Of a stretch of DNA of 40,894 nucleotides, positions 16,886 to 24,128 are shown in pieces. The notes beneath the pieces were generated by a model. That model was not told where the DNA came from. It was given only the letters and a program-made list of their open reading frames with translations, and ran no database searches. Every line of letters begins with the position of its first letter. Position 1 is the first letter of the stretch. The DNA is from RGVT01 sp037129475 (GTDB lineage Bacteria > Planctomycetota > Planctomycetia > Pirellulales > UBA1268): NCBI GenBank assembly GCA_037129475.1, contig JBAXUY010000013.1, forward strand, positions 1 to 40,894. Reading direction: 5' to 3'. The translations under genes were made by a program, and so were the position numbers.

Positions 16886-18506
16886 TCGCCCCGGCGAGAA
16901 GGCCCGCCCCCGACGGATCGGCGAGCGCCAGCCGCGACAGCGACCTCGACCGATATCCGCCCTGGCCATACAGTCCGCTGGCGAGGACGTCCTGGAGGTC
17001 CGACAGGTTTACGGCGCCGTCGAGATTGAAGTCTCCATCCGACCAGACGGCGCCCGTGCCGGTGCCGTACTTTCCCGATGCGAGGATGTTCTGCAGATCG
17101 CCGAGATCGACGAGGCCGTCGAGGTTCGTGTCGCCCTCCGCCGCGAACCCCACCGTCACCGAGCCGTCGTCGTTGTCGACCCAGCCCACCGCCCGATACG
17201 GCATCGCGGCCGCGGCACTCGACGTGATCCCGCTCGTGCCGTTCCACGAGCCGTCGCCGAAGCCCGCGGCGATCTGGTTCTGAAGGGTCAGCCCCGACAG
17301 GCCCACGGCCACCGTCAGCGTTGCCGTCCCCACGTCGATCAAGCCGTTGTTCGCGAGCGACGCCACCGTCGCGGGCACCTGCGGCCCCAGCGTGAGCGTG
17401 GTGCCCGCGGCCACCGCCCAGCCGCTCGTCGCAAACCGCTCGCCGTTCATCGTGAGCCGGAGTTCGCCTTGCATCGTGGCCGCCGCATTGCGGAAGTCGA
17501 GATCGACACGGTCGAACACACCCGGTGGTCCGGGGTCCATGCCCAGGAAGGTGTTGAGCGCGTACATCTCCCAGCCCGTGTTGAGCATGTTCATGCCGAG
17601 CACGCCGCTGATCGACGGGTCGATGTCCACGATGCCGACGGCGACATGACCGAACGACAGGTCGACCCCGCCGGCGGCCCGCAGCGCCACGGCATCCACC
17701 GCCAGCACGGGGATCTGCACGGAGCCGCCCACGCCAGCCACCGTCTGGAACGACGTCGCCTCGTCGTCGAACGTGCCGTTGCCGTTCGTGTCGAGGCCGA
17801 GGTCGAACGCCGCCTGGCTCGAGAGGATGCACTGTTGGGCGCCCGTGTCGAGCAGGAAGCTGCCCGCGAGCCGGTGCGATCCGGCGCTGACCTGCACAGG
17901 CACGAAGGGCAGGGGGGCCGACACGGGCAGGGGATCGCCCGGATTCGTCTGCCCCGACTGGGGAAACTCGACGAGGTTCAGCGGGACGGAGTACTGCCTT
18001 CCGGCCGTCGGCGGCGGCCCGGCGCCGAACGACACGCCGATCTGCAGTGCGTTCATGTCGGCCTGGGCCGCGAGATTGATGCCCACGGTGCGGTTCATCA
18101 TCAGAGGCATCCCGGCGATCCCGGAATAGAACGAAAAATCACCCTTCGACGTCTGGATGCGTGTGTTTGGCAGCGTGAGCGGCACGCCGTCGCTGCCGGC
18201 GTAGTGGAAGTCGTACGGGGCCGCGACGCGTGTCGTCTCCGGTCCGGCCACGCCGTAGTCGGTGTAGGTTGCGACGGTCTGCAGCCCGAGGCCCGTCAGC
18301 TCATCCGAGGCGCTCGAGCCGACGAGGATCCCGCTCGCGCCGGTATCGAGCAGATACTCGTTGAGGAACGTGTCGAACGTGCCGACCTGCGTCTGCACGG
18401 TGGGCTGCGAGATCGTGAACTCGTCGGCGTCGCCGAAGTCGATCACGCCACCGGCCCGGGCGCTGGCGGCCGTCAGGATCACGATGACGAACACGATCAC
18501 CGGCAT
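16800..18506 (-). CDS. Pepsin-like aspartic protease with dockerin-like repeats and PEP-CTERM
   Basis: A 568-aa secreted protein. Its start follows AGGGGGAA and opens a signal peptide (MPVIVFVIVILTAASARA). Two aspartic-protease motifs, LLDTGASGI (Asp54) and LLDTGAQQC (Asp220), suggest a two-lobed enzyme with both catalytic aspartates in one chain. Each is followed by hydrophobic-Gly segments, for example GVLGMNML. The C-terminal third has an NNGLIDVGTATLTV beta strand and a WNGTSGITS/AVGWVDNDDGS linker. Two dockerin-like loops (GDTNLDGLVDLGDLQ, GDFNLDGAVNLSDLQ) and VPEPAPWMLGATAAAWLAS-RCRRRR end the protein. This C-terminal module is nearly the same as in the giant repeat protein and the EEP nuclease. 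The 3' end overlaps the sedolisin gene by 86 bp. The substrate is unknown. Confidence 0.85.
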   Translation of the reverse strand: MPVIVFVIVILTAASARAGGVIDFGDADEFTISQPTVQTQVGTFDTFLNEYLLDTGASGILVGSSASDELTGLGLQTVATYTDYGVAGPETTRVAAPYDFHYAGSDGVPLTLPNTRIQTSKGDFSFYSGIAGMPLMMNRTVGINLAAQADMNALQIGVSFGAGPPPTAGRQYSVPLNLVEFPQSGQTNPGDPLPVSAPLPFVPVQVSAGSHRLAGSFLLDTGAQQCILSSQAAFDLGLDTNGNGTFDDEATSFQTVAGVGGSVQIPVLAVDAVALRAAGGVDLSFGHVAVGIVDIDPSISGVLGMNMLNTGWEMYALNTFLGMDPGPPGVFDRVDLDFRNAAATMQGELRLTMNGERFATSGWAVAAGTTLTLGPQVPATVASLANNGLIDVGTATLTVAVGLSGLTLQNQIAAGFGDGSWNGTSGITSSAAAAMPYRAVGWVDNDDGSVTVGFAAEGDTNLDGLVDLGDLQNILASGKYGTGTGAVWSDGDFNLDGAVNLSDLQDVLASGLYGQGGYRSRSLSRLALADPSGAGLLAGAITPVPEPAPWMLGATAAAWLASRCRRRR

Positions 18507-18546
18507 CGACGTTCCCCCTGCGGTGGCGACGTTCTCCGACGACCGA

Positions 18547-18578
18547 AGCCTACCAAACGCGTGTGATTTTGCCGTTAG
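18547..18578 (-). promoter_or_regulatory. Weak phased pentamers and -10 before the aspartic protease
   Basis: On the minus strand CTAAC (from 18578) and ATCAC (from 18567) are 11 nt apart, and TAGGCT (18552-18547) starts 15 nt after the second. The spacing copies the stronger arrays, but both pentamers deviate from CTCAY. The upstream unit overlaps the stop codon of the phytase-like gene. Confidence 0.4.
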
Positions 18579-19906
18579 CGGGCCGCGGCCGTTTTTTCAG
18601 CGCCCAGCCCCGGCGCCACCCGGAGCACCCACAGGCACGACCGGCAGGTCGCACCGGGCCGCACGTTCACCCCGAAATCGTTGTCGTTGACGATCGCGAC
18701 CCGGTCGGGGCCGAGGATCGCGATTCCCTCCAGCTTGAGGGGGTCGTCGATCGTCGCCCCATCGCTGCCGTAGACGTCGCGCCGCATCTCCGATACGAGC
18801 GGCGTCAGGTCGGCGACGAGCGTCTTGCCCACCGGACGAATCCCGGCCGCATCGAGGTTGCGGGTTTCCTCGAGCGTCGGGCCATGGCTGCCGGCGTCCC
18901 GCTGCAGGGTGTCGGTCGCCCGCTCCAGATCGGCACGGTAAAGCCGCACGCGGGCCTTGTCGTCCTGCTCGATCACGAGCAGCGAGTCGGCGTCGATCGT
19001 CGCCATCGCGCAGAGCTTGCCGTCGTCGACCGCGGCCCCCGTGGTGAGATAGCCGCGGTCCGCCGGGTCGCCGAGCCGATACACATGCTCGGCCGCGGGC
19101 TTCATCGCCACCGGATCGAAGGCGAGCAGGCGCACGTTGCCCGCCTCTGCGACCTTCTTCGCCTTGCCGTTGTCGAGCGGGCTTTGCAGCATCGTCCACA
19201 GGCGAGACCCGTCCGGCGACACCGCGATCGACTCGAACCCGCGATTGTCGCGTCTGTTCGCGTAGGCTGCGGGGAGGACATCGAGCACCTCGGCGTCGGC
19301 GCCGTCGAGCTTCGTGCCCTCGGGCACGAAGCGCATCAGCACCCGGCCCGTGGCCGACACGTGGAGCAGCGACGGGCGATACTCCTCGACCATCCAGAAC
19401 GAGCCGCCCTTCGTCTGAACGATGCCTTCGGTATCAACTCCGTTGGGATCGCCTGGCAGAGGCGTCCCGCTGTCAGCGTCGAGAATCGGTACGTCGCGGC
19501 CGACGCCGTTCGGGCGGCCCGAGAGCGGCGTGCCCGAGCGGCCCGAGAGGGGGATCGTGCGCACGACTCGCGCGGCGTGGCCCGCGGCGTCGCCAGGCAG
19601 TTCGATCTCCATGATTTCCGGTGCGAAGCCCGGGTGGAGCAACGTCCGCACCTTCTTCCCGCCGATGTTCACGGTGCCATTCGGCCCGCGATCGGTCGTC
19701 GCCCACAGCCGGCCGCCGCCATCGGCAGCCGAAGCAAGATCACTCACGCCGCCAAAGGCGATGCCCGCCGGTTGCTGCATCGCAATCACGGCAACCCAGT
19801 CGATTGAACAGGGCTCAGCTGCAAACCCGTGGCTTCCATACGCCAGAAAGGCAGCGCTCACGCAGCAACGCAGTGTACGGAGCCGCCCGCAGCCCCTCCC
19901 CGTCAT
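18575..19906 (-). CDS. Secreted phytase-like esterase domain protein
   Basis: A 443-aa exported protein. The signal peptide (residues 1-29) ends near GFAA. The rest matches the phytase-like/esterase-like beta-propeller family (PF13449 type): GGVSDLASAADGGGRLWATTDRG at the start (in parts), NGVDTEGI and MVEEYRPSLLHV in the middle, NRGFESIAVSPDG, and LEGIAILGPDRVAIVNDNDFG near the end. Family members are thought to hydrolyse phosphate or carboxyl esters outside the cytoplasm, but few have been tested. A short internal duplication, SGTPLSGRPNGV and SGTPLPGDPNGV, lies at about residues 124-153. The ATG at 19906 shares its A with the TGA of the prepilin gene upstream (TGATG), with GGAGAG eight bases before, so translation is probably coupled. 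The upstream extension of the frame is the prepilin's 3' end and was not used. Confidence 0.82.
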   Translation of the reverse strand: MTGRGCGRLRTLRCCVSAAFLAYGSHGFAAEPCSIDWVAVIAMQQPAGIAFGGVSDLASAADGGGRLWATTDRGPNGTVNIGGKKVRTLLHPGFAPEIMEIELPGDAAGHAARVVRTIPLSGRSGTPLSGRPNGVGRDVPILDADSGTPLPGDPNGVDTEGIVQTKGGSFWMVEEYRPSLLHVSATGRVLMRFVPEGTKLDGADAEVLDVLPAAYANRRDNRGFESIAVSPDGSRLWTMLQSPLDNGKAKKVAEAGNVRLLAFDPVAMKPAAEHVYRLGDPADRGYLTTGAAVDDGKLCAMATIDADSLLVIEQDDKARVRLYRADLERATDTLQRDAGSHGPTLEETRNLDAAGIRPVGKTLVADLTPLVSEMRRDVYGSDGATIDDPLKLEGIAILGPDRVAIVNDNDFGVNVRPGATCRSCLWVLRVAPGLGAEKTAAAR

Positions 19907-20913
19907 CAGGGAATCTCTCCGATCGACTCGGAGCCGGCACGCGTGATGAGAGCGCAAAATGTCCTCAAATCGACAGTCTCGGAAATGAATCGCGTCGATC
20001 CGTCGCAAAATACCAACGAGATTCCACCGCGATGAAAGGAGATGAACTCCCCGTCATTCGTGACGTTCATGGGCACCCCCGCTCCTGCAGTCGCGCCCTT
20101 TACACCGGCAGACGTCATTGGGTCGATCTTGAACGGTCCCAGACTGTCGGCCCAGCCGACGCACTGGTTGACGCTGCTTCCCGATACCGTGATCTTCTGG
20201 CCGCCTCGGTAGACATCAGGCCGCCCAGCGCATTCGCCGACGAGCACCGTCTTCGACAGGCCGTCGGTAAAAATCCGCAATGCCGACGTCTTATCCTTGT
20301 CCAGTGCGCCGAGGCTCGGCGGGCTGTTGCTTGTCGCGTAAGGATCCGGTGCCGCCACCACGTTTTTCTTCACTCCCGTGCAAACTTCATAGTCGCTGGT
20401 GCCAAGCGTCTGCGTGCCGAGGGCCCCGCGGGCACTATCGGAGTCGGGCGACGTGGGAACGTTGACCGGCGACGTGGGAAGCGGCGTCGAGGCACAGCGG
20501 TACACCGGCACGCTCCGAGCAGCGGCCGGCAGATTGGCGGCGTCATACCAATTCTTCGTCCAGTCATACTGCGACGCGATCGATTGATCCTCCATGAAGG
20601 GCATCACGAGCACCCGCCACGAGTGCTCTTTGCCGGCGGGGTTCTCGACCGGCTTCACGGTGGCGGTGCCGGTCGCGGTGGTGTAGCAGGCCGCGGGAAA
20701 CCATCGCTTCGCATCCTGGCAGGTCTGAAACGCCAAGCCGATCTGGCGCACGTTGCTCTGGCAGGAACTGCGTCGGGACGACTCGCGGGCCGACTGGACG
20801 GCCGGCAGCAGGAGCCCGATCAAGACGCCGATGATCGCGATCACGACCAACAGTTCGACCAGCGTAAAGCCCGGTCGAGCATGATCGCGCTGCTCGCGTG
20901 CGAGAGACACCAT
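19906..20913 (-). CDS. DUF1559 prepilin-like protein (H-X9-DG)
   Basis: A 335-aa type IV pilin-like protein. After a short basic leader comes the prepilin peptidase and methylation site RPGFTLVELLVVIAIIGV, followed by LIGLLLPAVQSARESSRRSS. This is the fixed start of the planctomycete DUF1559 family. The end has FHRGGISLVFCDGSTRF, the H-X9-DG signature. I chose the ATG at 20913 because GGAGG lies ten bases upstream and the prepilin leader starts there. The family is greatly expanded in planctomycetes and is thought to form pseudopili or surface structures, but the roles are mostly unknown. Four phased pentamers and a -10 precede it. Its stop overlaps the start of the phytase-like gene. Confidence 0.9.
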   Translation of the reverse strand: MVSLAREQRDHARPGFTLVELLVVIAIIGVLIGLLLPAVQSARESSRRSSCQSNVRQIGLAFQTCQDAKRWFPAACYTTATGTATVKPVENPAGKEHSWRVLVMPFMEDQSIASQYDWTKNWYDAANLPAAARSVPVYRCASTPLPTSPVNVPTSPDSDSARGALGTQTLGTSDYEVCTGVKKNVVAAPDPYATSNSPPSLGALDKDKTSALRIFTDGLSKTVLVGECAGRPDVYRGGQKITVSGSSVNQCVGWADSLGPFKIDPMTSAGVKGATAGAGVPMNVTNDGEFISFHRGGISLVFCDGSTRFISETVDLRTFCALITRAGSESIGEIP

Positions 20914-20963
20914 GGACTTCGAGCCTCCTACTTCGGTTTTCCGCGGTGCTGGTGCCGTGGAAC

Positions 20964-21017
20964 GGTGTAACCAAAGAAGGCGAGTAGTTTGCGAGCGTTT
21001 GATGAGGATTTCGTGAG
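20964..21017 (-). promoter_or_regulatory. Four phased CTCRY units plus -10 before the DUF1559/phytase operon
   Basis: On the minus strand CTCAC, CTCAT, CTCGC and CTCGC begin at 21017, 21006, 20995 and 20984, all 11 nt apart without a gap. TACACC (20969-20964) begins 15 nt after the last unit starts. No -35 is needed if a PhoB-type activator binds there. The predicted leader is about 44 nt. Confidence 0.65.
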
Positions 21018-21070
21018 CGCCGCGTCGGGCCTTGATGATCGCAGGTACGCCCGTCGATTTCTGGCAAAAT

Positions 21071-21124
21071 TTCATCATTTTCTCACAGAATCATCGCCCT
21101 CCGCTCATGGTTTTCGCCTAGCCT
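21071..21124 (+). promoter_or_regulatory. Four phased units plus TAGCCT before the lamin-tail PEP-CTERM gene
   Basis: TTCAT, CTCAC, ATCGC and CTCAT begin at 21071, 21082, 21093 and 21104, at 11-nt steps. TAGCCT (21119-21124) begins 15 nt after the last unit. It is back-to-back with the array of the divergent DUF1559 gene, 53 nt away, and would start transcription about 47 nt before the ATG at 21178. Confidence 0.62.
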
Positions 21125-21177
21125 GCCGGAGGTCGTAGCGTCTGCAATCTTCCGAAGACACCTCTCAGGTCATACCC

Positions 21178-23661
21178 ATGCTTCGCCGCCTTCGCAGTTC
21201 CCTGCTTGTGACCTCGCTGGCCATCGCGTCGCTGCTCGCCCCCATCGCCGCCCCGGTCCATGCCGCCGGCATCATCCGGATCACGGAGGCGATGAGCAAT
21301 TCGCTGGTCACGAACACCACGGGCGTGTTCAACGGCGACTGGTTCGAGCTCACGAACTACGGTGACGCGAGCGTCGACATCACCGGCTGGAAGGTGGATG
21401 ACAACTCGTTTTCGTTCGGGTCATCGCTCGCCCTCAACGGGATCACGTCGATCGCCGCGAACGAGTCGGTCATGTTCACGGAGAACGCGGGCGGCGTCAG
21501 TGTTGGCGACTTCAAGACGTTCTGGGGTCTTGGTTCTAACGTGCAGGTCGGCTACTACAGCGGCAGTGGCATCGGGCTCTCCTCTGCAGGCGACGGCGTC
21601 GTCATCTACACCTCGGGCGGCACCGAGATCAACCGGGTAAGCTTCGGCACTGCCACGGCGAACAAGTCGTTCTACTGGTCATACGACAACACCGGCATGC
21701 TCGGCACAACTGCCAACGGCACGCTCAGCGTGTCGGGCACCGGTGGGGCCTACACGACGAGCGCCGGGGGTGCCAACGCCAACGTCGGCTCGCCCGGGTC
21801 GGCGGTGGTCGCCAGCATCCCGAATTTGTATTGGACAGCCAACGGTTCCGCCCTCGGCGGCTCCGGCACGTGGAACACCGCGGGTTCGAACTGGTCGGCC
21901 AGTGCGTCGAGCGTCTCGGGGGGCACTTGGGCCGATGGGAAGACGGCCTTCTTCCAGGGCACGGCGGGCACCGTCACGCTCACTTCGGCCGTCGCCGGCG
22001 GCGGCGTCACGTTCTCTACCACCGGCTACACCCTCGCCAGCAGCGGCAGCGGATCGCTCAACGTGCCGACGATCGATGTCACGACGGCCGGCGACACGGC
22101 CACCGTCTCCGCCCGGGTCGTAGGCAGCGGCGGACTGGCGAAGGGGGGCAACGGCCTGCTCATCGTGAGTAACACCGCCAACAGCTATTCCGGCGCGACG
22201 AGCGTCGTGTCGGGCACCATGCAATCCGGGGCCGCCAACGTCATCCCCGACGCGTCGCAGCTCGCGGCCGCGCGCTTCGCGGCCTACGATTTCAACGGCA
22301 ACGCCGACACCGTCGGCGGCATTTCCGGCCTCGGCTCGATCGTGAATATCGGCGGCCTCACGGTGAACGTCACCGGAGCCAGCGACGTCCGGTTCGACGG
22401 CACGCTCTCCGGCACGGGCAACTTCATCGTCGATTCGTCGGGCAGCGGTCGCCAAGTCTTCAACTCGACCACGCAGACCGAGGCCGACGGCGCCGCGAAG
22501 AGCTACACGGGCGCCACGATCGTTCGCAGTGGCGTCCTCGCCATCGCCAACGGACTCAACCGCGTGCCCAACGCCACCAGCGGCGTTGAGATCCAGACGA
22601 ACGGACGGCTCGAGCTCACGAGCGCCAACGCCACCTACACGATCGGCGCCGGCCCCAGCACCGTCGTCACGCTCAAGGGCGGCTCGATCGGCCAGGAGCA
22701 GGACGAAGACGTCACGCTCGCCAACGCCGTCAACGTGGCCACCTCGAGCGCGATCTACATCAAAAACACCACGACCCCCGTCGTGCCGGCCACCACGGAA
22801 GAAGTCACGCTCTCGGGCGTGCTCACGGGCTCGGCCGGCACGATCCTCTCGCTCACGGCCTCGAACCAAACCCCCGGCGCCGATGCCGGCCGCGTGCTCT
22901 TCACGAACGCGACGGGCAATTCCTACGCGGGCACCGTGAGCGTCGGCCAGAACATGAACGGCCGGTTCAACGGCGACTATTCCACGACGGCCGTCCTGCT
23001 CAATGGCGGCGGCATCGAGGGCAACGGCAGCGTGAAGTCGATCGGCGGCCTGGGCACCGTGTCGCCGGGTACGAGCCCCGGAATCCTCACGGCCGAGAGC
23101 GTCGACGCCGCCTCGGGCATCGACTTCGCGTTCGAGTTCAGCGCGACCGGCGCCCCGACCTACAACGCGGCAGCGGCGAGCGTGAACGACGTCCTGCGTC
23201 TCACGAGCAACACGCCTCTCACGGGCACGATCAACGGCGCCAACGTCATCGATCTCTTCCTCGGCGTCACGTCGCTTGCGCAAAACGATGCGTTCCAGGG
23301 CGGGTTCTTCACACTGTCCGACCAGACTTCCGCCCTCGCCGGCGCCGCCTTCCAGGCATGGATCAAGGGCGACGGCCTCGGCACCGACATCACGTTTAAC
23401 GGCCAGGGCTACTACTCCCTGGCGAGCTACAACACGCTCGTGGGCGGCACGCCGCTGTCGATCGCCTTCGGCATGGTCGCGACGACGGCCGATTTTGGGG
23501 CCGGCTCGGTCAACGGCTACGTCGGCCAGATCACGGCCGTCCCGGAGCCCGGTTCACTTCTGTTGGCCGCCTGCGGCCTCGCCGTGCTGGCCTGGCAGCA
23601 CAGGCGGCGGATCATCCGGGTTTCAGCACCCGGCGATCTGCCCGTCACCACCGCTGCATAA
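21178..23661 (+). CDS. Lamin-tail domain / beta-repeat PEP-CTERM protein
   Basis: An 827-aa protein. Residues 1-29 are a signal peptide (ending VHAA). Residues 31-140 fit the lamin-tail domain (LTD): IRITEAMSN, GDWFELTNYG, DITGWKVDD. This is an Ig-like fold often attached to secreted nucleases and phosphatases. An LYWTANG/GSGTWNTAG module starts a beta-helix region with degenerate autotransporter-type repeats (SYSGATSVVSGT, SYTGATIVRSGV). The C-terminal module GTSPGILTAES...NDVLRLTS...FQGGFFT is shared with the other two plus-strand repeat proteins. It ends VPEPGSLLLAACGLAVLAW-QHRRR. The ribosome-binding site is weak. No enzyme domain is present. The surface location is well supported; the binding target is unknown. 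Confidence 0.83.
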   Translation: MLRRLRSSLLVTSLAIASLLAPIAAPVHAAGIIRITEAMSNSLVTNTTGVFNGDWFELTNYGDASVDITGWKVDDNSFSFGSSLALNGITSIAANESVMFTENAGGVSVGDFKTFWGLGSNVQVGYYSGSGIGLSSAGDGVVIYTSGGTEINRVSFGTATANKSFYWSYDNTGMLGTTANGTLSVSGTGGAYTTSAGGANANVGSPGSAVVASIPNLYWTANGSALGGSGTWNTAGSNWSASASSVSGGTWADGKTAFFQGTAGTVTLTSAVAGGGVTFSTTGYTLASSGSGSLNVPTIDVTTAGDTATVSARVVGSGGLAKGGNGLLIVSNTANSYSGATSVVSGTMQSGAANVIPDASQLAAARFAAYDFNGNADTVGGISGLGSIVNIGGLTVNVTGASDVRFDGTLSGTGNFIVDSSGSGRQVFNSTTQTEADGAAKSYTGATIVRSGVLAIANGLNRVPNATSGVEIQTNGRLELTSANATYTIGAGPSTVVTLKGGSIGQEQDEDVTLANAVNVATSSAIYIKNTTTPVVPATTEEVTLSGVLTGSAGTILSLTASNQTPGADAGRVLFTNATGNSYAGTVSVGQNMNGRFNGDYSTTAVLLNGGGIEGNGSVKSIGGLGTVSPGTSPGILTAESVDAASGIDFAFEFSATGAPTYNAAAASVNDVLRLTSNTPLTGTINGANVIDLFLGVTSLAQNDAFQGGFFTLSDQTSALAGAAFQAWIKGDGLGTDITFNGQGYYSLASYNTLVGGTPLSIAFGMVATTADFGAGSVNGYVGQITAVPEPGSLLLAACGLAVLAWQHRRRIIRVSAPGDLPVTTAA

Positions 23662-23690
23662 AGCCGCTAACTGCGGAATCGCAGCGGGTT

Positions 23691-23706
23691 TGGCACGGCA
23701 CGTGCG
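23691..23706 (+). promoter_or_regulatory. Candidate sigma-54 promoter (good -24 match)
   Basis: TGGCACG matches the -24 consensus at all seven bases, and GC follows at the required 12-nt distance (GTGCG at -12). It lies 30 nt after the upstream stop and 420 nt before the PEP-CTERM start at 24129. The receiver-less sigma-54 activator is encoded 3.4 kb away. Confidence 0.48.
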
Positions 23707-23979
23707 TTGTTATCCCCTTTGCCTCGCCGTTCGCCGTTGCGCGGAGGATGTCGGGGCCGCGCGCGAACGGCTCTTCGTGAGCAATTCGCGAGCAAAATGT
23801 CGTTTTTCAAGGGTCGCTTCCCGATCTCCGTTCGTCGTGGGACCGCGGTGCGCTTTCACCAAAATGGTGAGTCCTCACCTTTTTTGTGACATCATTTCTG
23901 TGATCTTGGCGATCCTCCGCATCGACAGCGGTCAAAGTCTTTCGCTGAAACCGTTCGCATTGCGAGCGAATCGCCTGCA

Positions 23980-24001
23980 AAACAGCCCCTCTTCGCTGTT
24001 T
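23980..24001. promoter_or_regulatory. Inverted repeat next to phased units
   Basis: AAACAGC and GCTGTTT are perfect 7-bp arms with an 8-nt spacer. They lie seven bases upstream of the phased CTCAC pair. It could be an operator or an RNA hairpin. Confidence 0.35.
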
Positions 24002-24008
24002 GCCGTCT

Positions 24009-24030
24009 CTCACGCAAACCTCACGTCGGC
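24009..24030 (+). promoter_or_regulatory. Two phased CTCAC units before the 937-aa PEP-CTERM gene
   Basis: CTCAC begins at 24009 and at 24020, 11 nt apart. No -10 hexamer is found at the usual 15-nt distance, so this array is less convincing as a promoter than the others. It lies 99 nt before the ATG at 24129. Confidence 0.4.
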
Positions 24031-24128
24031 TGGCGCGCGGTTCGCATGGGTCGACGACCGTTGGAACTCGGGCGAGCATCTCGTCCACGAACGATTACAG
24101 CCGCAGCACAGCGACACGGAGTCAGACC

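Larger units (their letters stand above)
23662..24128. other. 467-nt intergenic region with stacked regulatory signals
   Basis: No convincing gene is present. It holds a weak hairpin after the stop (CTGCG/CGCAG, 23671-23684), a sigma-54-like site, and a dyad TCACCA-aaa-TGGTGA (23856-23870) next to GTGAG-tc-CTCAC. A 7-bp inverted repeat (23980-24001) and a pair of phased CTCAC units follow. The leader of the next gene would be about 410 nt from the sigma-54 site. Confidence 0.45.

Noticed and set aside
15146..16969. Long open frame (about 600 codons) antisense to the sedolisin
   Set aside because: It is rich in Arg, Gly and Ala with no domain or signal peptide. Such antisense frames are typical shadows of GC-rich genes with strong third-position bias.
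23770..23800. CTCGC and CTCAC units 11 nt apart on the minus strand
   Set aside because: No minus-strand gene lies downstream within a plausible distance and no -10 follows. It is probably a coincidence.
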